From a bacterium (GTDB lineage: Bacteria > Bacteroidota > Bacteroidia > Flavobacteriales_D > Crocinitomicaceae), in assembly GCA_024742305.1 (NCBI GenBank), contig JANSYQ010000001.1, positions 124,001 to 188,000 on the forward strand: 64,000 nt of DNA, given 5' to 3'. The notes under the pieces are model-generated. The model made no database searches and was not told the DNA's origin. It worked only from the letters and a program-made list of their open reading frames with translations. Every line of letters begins with the position of its first letter. The stretch's first letter is position 1. A program made the position numbers and the translations under genes. Shown in pieces: positions 18,665 through 25,829 of this stretch.

Positions 18665-19881
18665 CTTTCCATCAAGAATTTAACCGGTCCAGGTTTGTTT
18701 AGTTGCTCCGTATCAAAGGTCATTACGAGGCCGGGCAAAGTTACCATAAACTCTTGTTTTTCCTTACGATTAAACACACTACTTGGATTGTAGATGGTTC
18801 TTTCTGTGAATGTATTGTGCGATGAAATTTCGCGTGGCTCAAACGGGATGATACTTGCTTTATCGTAACCATTATGATCCAAGTGATATCCAATTCCCTC
18901 ATTCATAGGATATAAACCAAGTCGTAATGACTTTTTCTCGATGAAGTAGTTCAACTCCATTCGGTTAATTTCGGTCCATTCATTGTCTTTCCATTCGTGC
19001 AGAATAAGTCTTGCTCCAGCGCCTTCTCTCTCGCCTCCAACCATGTAAAATTTATCATTGATGAAGCAAACCATTCCTTTGTCTTCCGTGTCACGATCGT
19101 CCATGTAGTATTTACCGGTGGTTCCAAAACCAATATTTTCAACTGTGATGTATTCTTTCGGCGCTTCTAAAAAACTAGTTCCAGTGGGCTTTCCTTTGGA
19201 TGAGAACTCCTTCACCTGCCAGCCTTTCTTTTTGTTGGCTTTTCCACGTGCCGCAAAGCAAATTTTATCCTCCGTAAAGCCGATGTAATCCCAGTAACCG
19301 ACATCCTCGTCCTTTAAGTCATCGAAAGGAATAGCTCCAATTTCTGCTGAGTACGCCAACAGGTTGTGATGCGTAATAAACGTAGCAACTTCCTTCACTA
19401 CTTTTTCCTTTTTGTCTTCGTAGCGAATATGATGTACCAATGCTTTGTCAGTAACAACAATATTAATAACCTCAGCTGCTGTGTAATCTACAATTCCAGC
19501 ACTCTTCAAGGCACTTTTGAGCGACACTTTCGACGTTTTCATGTTTCCTGCCTCGTTCAGCTGTGTAAAAGAAACGTCTGCTTCTTCTAGCTGTAGATTG
19601 TCCAAAAAGTACACATAACGTGCGTTCTCACTGCTGATGTAGTAAAATTCTTCATCACGCGGGGTAAAAGTTTCGTCCCAAATACTCGAATTTTGATCTC
19701 CAACCAAAGTTAGACCGATGCGGCGCGTTGTACCATTCGGGTCTCGATTCATCAAAATAGCCCCTTGTCCTTTCCATTCAATAATGTCGTAGTACGGGTA
19801 TTTCTGTTCTTCGATTTCAATCTCTTGCGCGGAGGCGTTTAGTGCAACGAAGGCACTGAAAATAAGGGCGAGTTTCTTCAT
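18661..19881 (-). CDS. Secreted protein of unknown function
   Basis: The protein is 406 aa. A clear Sec signal peptide (MKKLALIFSAFVALNASAQ) is followed by an acidic start. The remainder has repeated short beta-like segments (YYDIIEWKGQGAILMNRDP, CFAARGKANKKKGWQVKEF, FINDKFYMVGGEREGAG), suggesting a propeller-like or WD-like fold with no named motif. There is no T9SS sorting domain at the C-terminus (PGPVKFLMER), so it may stay in the periplasm. It is first in the operon with udk and the giant histidine kinase. A role in presenting a ligand to the kinase is conceivable but is only inference. I do not recognise the family. Confidence 0.72.
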   Translation of the reverse strand: MKKLALIFSAFVALNASAQEIEIEEQKYPYYDIIEWKGQGAILMNRDPNGTTRRIGLTLVGDQNSSIWDETFTPRDEEFYYISSENARYVYFLDNLQLEEADVSFTQLNEAGNMKTSKVSLKSALKSAGIVDYTAAEVINIVVTDKALVHHIRYEDKKEKVVKEVATFITHHNLLAYSAEIGAIPFDDLKDEDVGYWDYIGFTEDKICFAARGKANKKKGWQVKEFSSKGKPTGTSFLEAPKEYITVENIGFGTTGKYYMDDRDTEDKGMVCFINDKFYMVGGEREGAGARLILHEWKDNEWTEINRMELNYFIEKKSLRLGLYPMNEGIGYHLDHNGYDKASIIPFEPREISSHNTFTERTIYNPSSVFNRKEKQEFMVTLPGLVMTFDTEQLNKPGPVKFLMER

Positions 19882-19934
19882 GATTTTGTATTTTGCAGGT
19901 AGCGTAGAACAATCTTCGTGCTAAAATAAATGTT

Positions 19935-20600
19935 ATGAGTACAAAATCAAAAATGAATCTAGTGAAAGGAATAGGAGCGTTGTTATTGACAGGGGCATTT
20001 GCTTTTGGTTTGAGTAGTTCGCAAAGCACTATATCGGGTGATGAAGGATTGAACATTGGTAAGAAAATGCCGATGTCAAATTATGAAATGGTTGGATCGG
20101 ATGATGAAACCTACACCTTGAGCGAATTGATACAGGAAAATGGTTTGATCGTTGTTTTTTCTTGTAATACATGCCCGTTTGTTGTGGGTAGCAGCAGTTT
20201 TGATGGTTGGGAAGGTCAGTACAATGCTATTTACGAGGAAGCGCAAGCCAACAACATTGGAATGGTATTGGTGAACAGCAATGAAGCAAAGCGCGATGGA
20301 GATGACTCCAAAGAGGAAATGGCAAAGCACAAAGAAAAGCAGAGCTACAACATGCCGTATGTAGTTGACAAAGATTCCAAACTTGCAGATGCTGTTGGAG
20401 CCAAGACAACTCCACATATCTATTTCTTTGATGGTAAAGGAAAATTGGCCTTCAAGGGTTCTATTGACAATAGTTGGGATACAAAACGTGAGAAGTTAGA
20501 AACGTATTTGTTAGATGCCATTGCTGCCGTTGGAAACGGAACAGATATTCCTGTGACCAGCTCGACGCCAAGAGGTTGCAGCATTAAGCGAACTAAATAA
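19935..20600 (+). CDS. Exported redoxin / thioredoxin-fold protein
   Basis: The protein is 221 aa. The N-terminus has a basic start and a hydrophobic segment (IGALLLTGAFAFGLS) that would act as a signal peptide or anchor. The redoxin domain has NGLIVVFSCNTCPFVVG near residue 75. The CNTC motif occupies the redox site, and AVGAKTTPHIYFFDGKGKLAFKG holds the cis-Pro loop near residue 155. This fits the AhpC/TSA-type redoxins of Bacteroidota that act in the periplasm on protein thiols. A downstream ATG at residue 7 is a possible alternative start. It is divergent from the leftward operon, with only 53 bp between the starts. Confidence 0.82.
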   Translation: MSTKSKMNLVKGIGALLLTGAFAFGLSSSQSTISGDEGLNIGKKMPMSNYEMVGSDDETYTLSELIQENGLIVVFSCNTCPFVVGSSSFDGWEGQYNAIYEEAQANNIGMVLVNSNEAKRDGDDSKEEMAKHKEKQSYNMPYVVDKDSKLADAVGAKTTPHIYFFDGKGKLAFKGSIDNSWDTKREKLETYLLDAIAAVGNGTDIPVTSSTPRGCSIKRTK

Positions 20601-20636
20601 TTTTTGCTTTTTGTAATGTGATATTGTTTACATTTA

Positions 20637-20650
20637 GAGCGTAAACGCTC
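20637..20650 (+). other. Short inverted repeat in the leader of the 20655 gene
   Basis: GAGCG-TAAA-CGCTC lies directly after a TACATTTA box (20629-20636, one mismatch from TAnnTTTG) and 5 bp before the ATG at 20655. It could be an operator or a small 5' mRNA hairpin. Confidence 0.4.
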
Positions 20651-20654
20651 ACCT

Positions 20655-21413
20655 ATGAAAACTATTATTACAATGGGAATGCTCTTCCCGCTTTTATCTT
20701 TTGGACAAGTTTCCTACGAAGTAACCGTAACTAGATTACGCGCCTATGCAGACGACTGTGATGGAGGTGCCATAACCTTTTGTGCTAATGCACCGCAGGA
20801 TCCCGTGTACAACATTTGGGTCAATGATGCAGAAGCCAATGAAGAAACAGCCTGCTGGGTATTTGAAGACGACAACGATGCTGCTTATGCCGTATGGACC
20901 GACATCCAAGACTTGCAACTTGCTACGCAAGCGAATGTCAATACAACGTATTTAACCTTTGATATGTCGGGATTTGAAACCGACAATTTGAATCCAAACT
21001 GTACGAGTGCAGTAGGCGATGACGCCGTAATTGACCGTGAGTTCGTCCAGCAGTTTGATTTAAGCACTCTTACCGAAGGAGTTGTCAACACAGTAATAAT
21101 TGACCTTCAAGACACGTATTACGCAGAATTGGAAATAATTTGGAACGACTTAACAGCTTCGAACATAGAATTACCGGCACCTGGGATTACCTTGGCTCCG
21201 AACCCTACAAATGGCTCCTTTACCGTTGCTACAACAGGTGTTTCCGGAGAGCGTACCATCGAAGTTCGTGATATGGCAGGACGCATCATTCAAACAATTG
21301 TGAACACACTGGATGTTACCGAGGTGTACCTAGATAACGTAGAGCCAGGTAACTACTTCGTCTATGTGCATTCAGAGAACGGCACAGCGATTGAGAAGTT
21401 GATTGTTAAGTAG
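20655..21413 (+). CDS. Secreted protein with T9SS type A sorting domain
   Basis: The protein is 252 aa. A signal peptide (MKTIITMGMLFPLLSFGQ) precedes a ~150-aa domain that I do not recognise. It has paired cysteines (DDCDGGAITFCANAP, NPNCTSAVGDD) and many Asp residues (VFEDDNDAAYAVWTDIQDL), which may bind calcium. The last ~75 residues are a type A sorting domain (LAPNPTNGSFTVATTG ... GNYFVYVHSENGTAIEKLIV). The size and layout fit a small surface or released protein exported through SprA. It has its own terminator. Confidence 0.82.
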   Translation: MKTIITMGMLFPLLSFGQVSYEVTVTRLRAYADDCDGGAITFCANAPQDPVYNIWVNDAEANEETACWVFEDDNDAAYAVWTDIQDLQLATQANVNTTYLTFDMSGFETDNLNPNCTSAVGDDAVIDREFVQQFDLSTLTEGVVNTVIIDLQDTYYAELEIIWNDLTASNIELPAPGITLAPNPTNGSFTVATTGVSGERTIEVRDMAGRIIQTIVNTLDVTEVYLDNVEPGNYFVYVHSENGTAIEKLIVK

Positions 21414-21461
21414 ACTAAAAACGAAAGGATAAAAGACTGGTCTTTCGTCTCAGAAACCCGA

Positions 21462-21488
21462 AGCCGGCGATAATCGTCGGCTTTTTTT
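21462..21488 (+). terminator. Intrinsic terminator after the 20655 gene
   Basis: Arms AGCCGGCGA (21462-21470) and TCGTCGGCT (21474-21482) pair with one G-T, followed by seven Ts. A further ACGAAAG/CTTTCGT inverted repeat lies just upstream at 21421-21448. Confidence 0.85.
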
Positions 21489-21498
21489 CTTTCTCACG

Positions 21499-21741
21499 CT
21501 AGTTCATAAGTTGTTCAATTTCTCGACATAAAGCCTCGTCCTTTTCGGTGATGGCATCGGCATCGTGCGTTATTATGTTCAAATGCAGCTTATTATAACG
21601 AATATCCATATCGGCATGGTGTTGCATGTCATCTGACACTTTAGCAATTTTCAGCACGAATGCGGCAAGCTCTGTTTGATTTTTAAACGTAAGCGTGGTG
21701 CTTATTCCACTTTCTGAGGTATTCCAATTAATTGAGTTCAT
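21499..21741 (-). CDS. phhB: Pterin-4a-carbinolamine dehydratase
   Basis: The protein is 80 aa, slightly shorter than the usual 95-110 aa. It dehydrates the 4a-carbinolamine formed from tetrahydrobiopterin by aromatic amino acid hydroxylases, so the cofactor can be recycled. The family signature is clear: DDMQHHADMDIRYNKLHLNIITHDADAITEKD, given here only as its key parts, with the catalytic His pair (HH) near residue 41 and THDA near residue 58. It lies 57 bp downstream of phhA on the same strand, so the two form a hydroxylase/recycling operon. Confidence 0.9.
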   Translation of the reverse strand: MNSINWNTSESGISTTLTFKNQTELAAFVLKIAKVSDDMQHHADMDIRYNKLHLNIITHDADAITEKDEALCREIEQLMN

Positions 21742-21798
21742 AATGGTAGAATATAAAAATTACCATGTAGAAAGAGAACCAAAAAGTCCATTTTCCTC

Positions 21799-22536
21799 TT
21801 ATTTACTACTTTCAATTCCCGACTTTTTGCGGCTCCATTGCTCGGCAACCTTCAAAATGGACTCGAACAACTGCTCAAAACTTTCGATCACTACATATTT
21901 TGACTGCATAACATCCGTTCGAAACGCCGTTTGCATGACCTCGTCCATATCGAATGGTACAATGGGAATTTCACCAGAAATACTCGATATCGATTCTCCG
22001 AATGACGAGGCTATTCCTGCGCCGTAAATCTTCCATCCATTTTGCTGAATGAGTCCAAACTCGATCGTAAACCAGTATAAGCGCTGTAACATTACTACCC
22101 GCTCTGGACTGTCCAAAACCGTGCAACCCAACTTTCCAAACTCGTGCGCAAAATCAGAGAAAATTGGATCGCTCAATAATGGAACATGACCAAAAATATC
22201 GTGGAACATGTCCGGTTCCTCGAGGTAATCCAATTGCTCCATCGTTCTTAACCAAGTAGAAGAACAAAATTTCTTTTCAGCAAGCAACTGGAAAAAGTCC
22301 TCTACGGGAATCAAACCCGGAACGCAATGAATTTCCCAGCCTGTACTTTGCTGAAACCATACGTTAATCTCATCAAAATTCGGCGGTGCATTTGGGTGCA
22401 GCACGGGTTGCATGCGTTCCAGTGCCAACATGTATTCATCGCACGCTTTATCCTGTAAGTTCTCCTTTTGGCGCTCAAAAAGTGTTTTCCACACCAAAAA
22501 ATCTTCGTCTTTGTACTTTTTAAAATCCTGTTTCAT
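21799..22536 (-). CDS. phhA: Phenylalanine-4-hydroxylase
   Basis: The protein is 245 aa, typical of the monomeric bacterial enzyme. It converts phenylalanine, O2 and a tetrahydropterin to tyrosine. The iron ligands are visible: two His in DMFHDIFGHVPLL near residues 112-117 and the Glu of YWFTIEFGLI near residue 158. The pterin-loop region PGLIPVEDFF and LDYLEEPD are also typical. It is co-transcribed with phhB. The start is 5 nt after the T-run of an intrinsic terminator and about 70 nt after a 19-codon leader ORF with four consecutive Tyr codons, so expression is probably controlled by tyrosine-dependent attenuation. Confidence 0.96.
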   Translation of the reverse strand: MKQDFKKYKDEDFLVWKTLFERQKENLQDKACDEYMLALERMQPVLHPNAPPNFDEINVWFQQSTGWEIHCVPGLIPVEDFFQLLAEKKFCSSTWLRTMEQLDYLEEPDMFHDIFGHVPLLSDPIFSDFAHEFGKLGCTVLDSPERVVMLQRLYWFTIEFGLIQQNGWKIYGAGIASSFGESISSISGEIPIVPFDMDEVMQTAFRTDVMQSKYVVIESFEQLFESILKVAEQWSRKKSGIESSK

Positions 22537-22541
22537 ACGTC

Positions 22542-22575
22542 AAAAAAAAAGCCCGATTCAATAATTGAACCGGGC
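22542..22575 (-). terminator. Attenuator terminator (segments 3:4) in the phhA leader
   Basis: On the minus strand GCCCGGTTCAAT (22575-22564, segment 3) pairs with ATTGAATCGGGC (22562-22551, segment 4) with a single non-standard pair, followed by nine Ts (22550-22542). No leftward gene upstream needs a terminator here, because the next gene is divergent. Transcription coming through can therefore only be that of the phhA leader. Confidence 0.9.
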
Positions 22576-22602
22576 CGTTAATACCTTTTATAAAGCACTA
22601 CA

Positions 22603-22662
22603 CTACATCTCCGATTCACCGAGGTGAAAACGATAATAATAGTATGTGTTCTGCTTTTGCAT
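22603..22662 (-). CDS. Tyrosine-rich leader peptide of the phhA-phhB operon
   Basis: A 19-codon ORF reads MQKQNTYYYYRFHLGESEM and ends in TAG. Codons 7-10 (22644-22633) are TAC TAT TAT TAT, four consecutive tyrosines, and a Phe codon comes two codons later. The ATG lies 4 nt after a TACATTTG promoter box, so the mRNA may begin at or next to this AUG. The stop codon falls just past segment 2 of the predicted attenuator, as in classical amino-acid leader peptides. The peptide itself is unlikely to have a function; ribosome position on it would be the signal. Confidence 0.8.
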   Translation of the reverse strand: MQKQNTYYYYRFHLGESEM

Positions 22663-22666
22663 GGTT

Positions 22667-22694
22667 CAAATGTAGCATTTTTCCTTGAAGACAA
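22667..22694 (-). promoter_or_regulatory. Promoter of the phhA leader (TTG-N17-TACATTTG)
   Basis: The -33 TTG is at 22694-22692 and the -7 box TACATTTG at 22674-22667 on the minus strand, with 17 nt between. This fits the Bacteroidota consensus TTG-N17-23-TAnnTTTG. The first base after the usual short spacing falls at or beside the leader ATG (22662). Confidence 0.75.
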
Positions 22695-22743
22695 GCATCC
22701 TTCCTTTCCATAAACAAATATTATACCTATCAGAATGTTTTCT

Positions 22744-22751
22744 TATATTTG
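22744..22751 (+). promoter_or_regulatory. -7 box TATATTTG of the 22757 gene
   Basis: An exact match to TAnnTTTG on the plus strand, 5 nt before the ATG at 22757. No TTG is found at the usual -33 spacing. The position supports the 22757 start over the longer frame from 22685 and suggests a leaderless or nearly leaderless mRNA. Confidence 0.6.
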
Positions 22752-22756
22752 AGTTG

Positions 22757-23068
22757 ATGCGATTGCTACAAATATGTGTGCTTCTGCTTGGGGTTAACTT
22801 GTTGATACCTACCATTGCCTTTCATTTCATGGACGTGGCATCTGACGATGTTGTCTGTGAACTTATCGAGGATTTCGATGAGGAAGAGGAAGATGGGGAA
22901 ACCAACAAGTCCTTAGAAGACGCATGTGTCCATCACGTTTGGAAGGACCAAATCGATTACTCCATCCGAGAGCAAATCTCCTACGAGGCCTATCCAGAAA
23001 ACAATCTTCATTTACGTTGCATCCACCTTGAGGTACAAACGCCTCCTCCACAAAATACAATGAGTTAA
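22757..23068 (+). CDS. Small secreted acidic protein of unknown function
   Basis: The protein is 103 aa from the ATG at 22757. The frame is open from 22685, but that start would lie upstream of the -7 box. The N-terminus MRLLQICVLLLGVNLLIPTI is a signal peptide or anchor. It is followed by a short acidic run (EDFDEEEEDGE) and a polar region with HHVW and two cysteines. I do not recognise the family. The gene ends 72 bp before a SulP transporter gene on the same strand, so the two may be co-transcribed. Confidence 0.6.
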   Translation: MRLLQICVLLLGVNLLIPTIAFHFMDVASDDVVCELIEDFDEEEEDGETNKSLEDACVHHVWKDQIDYSIREQISYEAYPENNLHLRCIHLEVQTPPPQNTMS

Positions 23069-23140
23069 TCCGTTTCGCGTCCTTGAAAAGCAAGAACGCC
23101 AATCCACCGTGGTTTTGCCACATCATCTCATTGTATCCGA

Positions 23141-24748
23141 ATGAAAGATCAATTTTCAATAAAGAATTTAAAGTTTGACGTCGCTTCAGGACTCGTCGTT
23201 TTTTTTGTTGCACTTCCGTTGTGCCTGGGTATTTCGCTGGCATCTACTTCGTATAAAGACATCGATGGACTCAATGATTTCGCAGGAATCGTTATGCCGG
23301 GACTAATTGCCGGGATTGTCGGTGGTATTGTCGTGGGATCGTTGAGTGGCTCTCGCTATGGAGTTAGTGGTCCCGCTGCTGGGTTGATTACCATTGTAGG
23401 CGCGGCGATTATCGAGTTTGGTGGATTTGGTAACGGTGGATTTGAGAAGTTTGCGCTTGCGGTGGCACTTGGAGGCGTTATTCAATTCCTCTTTGGATTG
23501 ATTAAGGCGGGGTTCGTCGCTTATTACATCCCTTTTTCTGTAATCAAGGGAATGCTGGCAGGAATTGGAATCACTATTTTCTTGAAGGAGTTGCCCCATT
23601 TTTTCGGTTATGACGCCAATCCGGAAGGACAGTCAGCCTTGGATCAGCCCGATGGACATAACACCTTCGAAGAGATTTGGCTGATGTTGGACAATGTGCA
23701 TATTGGCGCTACCATTGTCGCTTTCATTTCCTTGATGATTCTTGTTATTTGGGGCATGAAGTTCATTAAAAAGAACAAGTTTTTGAACCTAGTTCCTGGA
23801 CCTTTACTTGCGATTATCGTTTCCATTGGAATTGCAACGGCTCTCATCGGAATATCAGGATTTGAAATCAGTAAAAGTCATCTCGTTAGTGTTCCCCAAC
23901 CGGAAAGCATGAAGGAGTTTACCGCTATGTTCCATTTTCCAAATTTCAATGCGATTTCTGACCCGGCTGTTTGGCGCGTGGCTTTGGTAGTTGCCTTGGT
24001 AGCGTCTATTGAGTCTCTGCTCTGCGTGGAAGCTACAGATAAAATGGATCCGCACAAAGGTCGAACTCCTATGAATCGTGAATTGCGCGCTCAGGGTATT
24101 GGAAACGTTATTTCGGGCCTTTTGGGTGGATTGCCCATTACTCAAGTAATTGTTCGTTCTTCTGCCAACATTGGTGCGGGGGCAAAATCAAAATCTTCGG
24201 CAATTATTCATGGAGTTTTCCTTGTAGTGTTCATCCTAGCTATTCCCGGGGTTTTGAATCTTATCCCACGGGCTTCTTTAGCGGCGGTGCTTCTTCTTAT
24301 TGGGTGGAAGCTGGCTAGTCCGAAATCGGTCATTCAAATGATAAAATCGGGCTGGGAACAATACATCCCCTTCTTTGTCGTCATTGGAGTCATGTTAGCT
24401 ACCGACCTTCTCATCGGAGTTGGTGCCGGACTTGCTGTTGCCATGATTATCATTCTGTATCGCAACTTTGAGATGTCCTTCTTTGTAAAGACGAAAACGG
24501 CTGACGGCAAAATCCATATTCATCTCTCACAGCACACAACTTTCCTTAACAAGGCAAGCATCATGCGTCGTTTGGATGAAATTGCCGACGGGAAGGAGGT
24601 GATCATTGATTTATCAGAAACACTGAGCATTGACTTTGATGTGAAGGAAGCCCTAAATGACTTTATTGAAGGTGCAGCAGATCGAGAACAAACGGTAACG
24701 GTTATCGGAGAAGAAAAACTGATTCAGAATGTGACGATGGGGCATTAA
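23141..24748 (+). CDS. SulP family inorganic anion transporter
   Basis: The protein is 535 aa. SulP carriers move sulfate, bicarbonate or similar anions across the inner membrane, often with Na+ or H+. The N-terminus KFDVASGLVVFFVALPLCLG and the segment SGSRYGVSGPAAGLITIVGAA are typical of the family. About a dozen hydrophobic segments follow, with the conserved region DKMDPHKGRTPMNRELRAQG near residue 305. The C-terminal ~90 residues (KIHIHLSQHTTFLNKASI ... EVIIDLSETLSIDFDVKEAL) form a short STAS-like domain. A second, longer SulP is encoded at 28154-30412. No carbonic anhydrase gene is adjacent, so the substrate cannot be fixed. Confidence 0.9.
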   Translation: MKDQFSIKNLKFDVASGLVVFFVALPLCLGISLASTSYKDIDGLNDFAGIVMPGLIAGIVGGIVVGSLSGSRYGVSGPAAGLITIVGAAIIEFGGFGNGGFEKFALAVALGGVIQFLFGLIKAGFVAYYIPFSVIKGMLAGIGITIFLKELPHFFGYDANPEGQSALDQPDGHNTFEEIWLMLDNVHIGATIVAFISLMILVIWGMKFIKKNKFLNLVPGPLLAIIVSIGIATALIGISGFEISKSHLVSVPQPESMKEFTAMFHFPNFNAISDPAVWRVALVVALVASIESLLCVEATDKMDPHKGRTPMNRELRAQGIGNVISGLLGGLPITQVIVRSSANIGAGAKSKSSAIIHGVFLVVFILAIPGVLNLIPRASLAAVLLLIGWKLASPKSVIQMIKSGWEQYIPFFVVIGVMLATDLLIGVGAGLAVAMIIILYRNFEMSFFVKTKTADGKIHIHLSQHTTFLNKASIMRRLDEIADGKEVIIDLSETLSIDFDVKEALNDFIEGAADREQTVTVIGEEKLIQNVTMGH

Positions 24749-24752
24749 AGAG

Positions 24753-24790
24753 ATAATTGCCGGGAAATTGGCAAGATGCCCATAATTTTG
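24753..24790 (+). repeat. Short dispersed repeat (shared with 34503-34538)
   Basis: TAATTGCC, then about 12 variable bases, then CAAGATGCCCATAATT. The same layout occurs at 34503-34538 with a few substitutions. It lies immediately after the SulP stop and just before copy E of the 83-bp repeat. Confidence 0.45.
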
Positions 24791-24794
24791 GTTT

Positions 24795-24877
24795 ACCACA
24801 GAGCCACAAAGTGCACGGGGCATAAGTAAAGCCCAAAATTAGAAAAGTGCACGGAGGATTATGACTTCGTCATAATC
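24795..24877 (+). repeat. 83-bp dispersed repeat, copy E (perfect hairpin)
   Basis: It begins ACCACAGAGCCACAAAG and ends with perfectly complementary 9-nt arms GATTATGAC and GTCATAATC around TTC (24857-24877). It keeps the 83-bp length and plus orientation of the family. The rest of the 370-bp gap 24749-25118 holds only a GCGGCGAAGGAACTTC stretch like the GCGAAG-rich repeats near 34.6 kb. Confidence 0.82.
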
Positions 24878-25118
24878 TAATGGACCATTCTCAAGAGACT
24901 TTTACACACTTTTCCATGTGCTCTTGCTCCATTGCTGAAGCTTCTCCTTAATAGCTAGCATTGCGGCGAAGGAACTTCACAAATGAATAGCTCCGGCGAA
25001 AGCATCAGTGCCTTTGGTCGGAAAAAATCCAGAATTACCTTCACCTAAGAACTCACCATTAAAGGAGAGTGCTCTCATCTTACAGAGCAGGCATGATTAT
25101 TGCATGATTTACAGCACT

Positions 25119-25640
25119 ATGAAACTATTCTTCTTTATTATCACAGTTAGCTTAGGGACTGTTCTTGTGTCATGTAATCAACAAGAACACCAGGAAAATG
25201 CCATGCTGCAGCAAATGTCGGGTAAGTGGCGATTGAACCGGATAACCAATTTGGAAGATCATTCTTATGAGGTTTCGACGAACTTATATTCTCCGCGGAT
25301 TACCATAGAAAAGACAGATCTGCATTGGGATGAGACCTACTACGAAGGTTTTTCAACCATCAACCTAAAAAAGAAAACTGTAGGAACAGGAGAGTACGAA
25401 TGGGTAGAGGATTCGGAAGGGAACAGTTGTTACGTTGAAATTATGGAAACGACTTACACTACGCCTATTGCCTTCTTTTACGAAGCAAAATCTCCGGAAA
25501 GCTTGCAGAATGACCCCGACCGCGACAGCAGCTTTCGTTCTATTACGTTATCGAATATTCACTTCGAAAACACCCACATGATTTGGACGGGATTTGAAAA
25601 TGGAATTGAGTATGAATACCACTTCTCGAAAACCGAATAA
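25119..25640 (+). CDS. Lipoprotein of unknown function
   Basis: The protein is 173 aa from the ATG in front of MKLFFFIITVSLGTVLVSCN. The open frame reaches back to 25008, but that extension is unlikely because the lipobox (LVSC, Cys at residue 18) needs this start. The mature part resembles small lipocalin-like Bacteroidota lipoproteins (MSGKWRLNRITNLEDHSYEV ... FRSITLSNIHFENTHMIWTG), a pattern of alternating beta strands. No enzyme motif is seen. It would be anchored in the inner or outer membrane. Confidence 0.75.
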   Translation: MKLFFFIITVSLGTVLVSCNQQEHQENAMLQQMSGKWRLNRITNLEDHSYEVSTNLYSPRITIEKTDLHWDETYYEGFSTINLKKKTVGTGEYEWVEDSEGNSCYVEIMETTYTTPIAFFYEAKSPESLQNDPDRDSSFRSITLSNIHFENTHMIWTGFENGIEYEYHFSKTE

Positions 25641-25727
25641 GCAATTTTTTCTTTTCAGGAAATCGTTTGTAAGTCAATGGTGGACTTAGTTTATCCAAAA
25701 TCACGAAAACTCTTCAACGCAATTACC

Positions 25728-25744
25728 TGCCTGCCGGACAGGCA
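25728..25744. repeat. GC-rich inverted repeat (REP-like)
   Basis: TGCCTG-CCGGA-CAGGCA lies in the gap between two lipoprotein genes. It looks like the small CCGGCAGG-type palindromes scattered in Bacteroidota genomes. A related GCCGGCAGGC fragment is at 34671-34681. Confidence 0.5.
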
Positions 25745-25829
25745 CGGTGCGTTTTTGTTTCTTTGCATTCATTGGTTTTTGAAAAAAATAATATGTACAT
25801 TTTCCTATTAATTTACCCAACCCAAAAAC

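Larger units (their letters stand above)
22542..22662 (-). promoter_or_regulatory. Tyrosine-dependent transcription attenuator of phhA-phhB
   Basis: Four segments can be read on the minus strand. Segment 1 is TTTTCACC (22630-22623), directly after the Tyr codons. Segment 2 is GGTGAATCGG (22620-22611), segment 3 GCCCGGTTCAAT (22575-22564) and segment 4 ATTGAATCGGGC (22562-22551). TTCACC of 1 pairs with GGTGAA of 2; TGAATCGG of 2 pairs with CCGGTTCA of 3 (one G-U); 3 pairs with 4 to form the terminator. A ribosome stalled at the Tyr codons would cover segment 1 and free 2 to pair with 3, allowing phhA transcription. A ribosome reaching the TAG would cover 2 and allow termination. Low tyrosine would thus raise synthesis of the enzyme that makes tyrosine. 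Confidence 0.82.

Noticed and set aside
22542-22575. Terminator before phhA as the end of an upstream leftward gene
   Set aside because: The next gene to the right is on the plus strand, and no leftward gene reaches this point, so the hairpin belongs to the phhA leader.
22863-23243. Leftward 126-codon open frame
   Set aside because: Antisense to two real genes (the 22757 gene and SulP) and rich in Arg, typical of a shadow frame.
7717-24877. 83-bp repeats as insertion-sequence remnants
   Set aside because: No terminal inverted repeats, no transposase fragment and no target duplication could be seen; kept as a non-coding repeat family.
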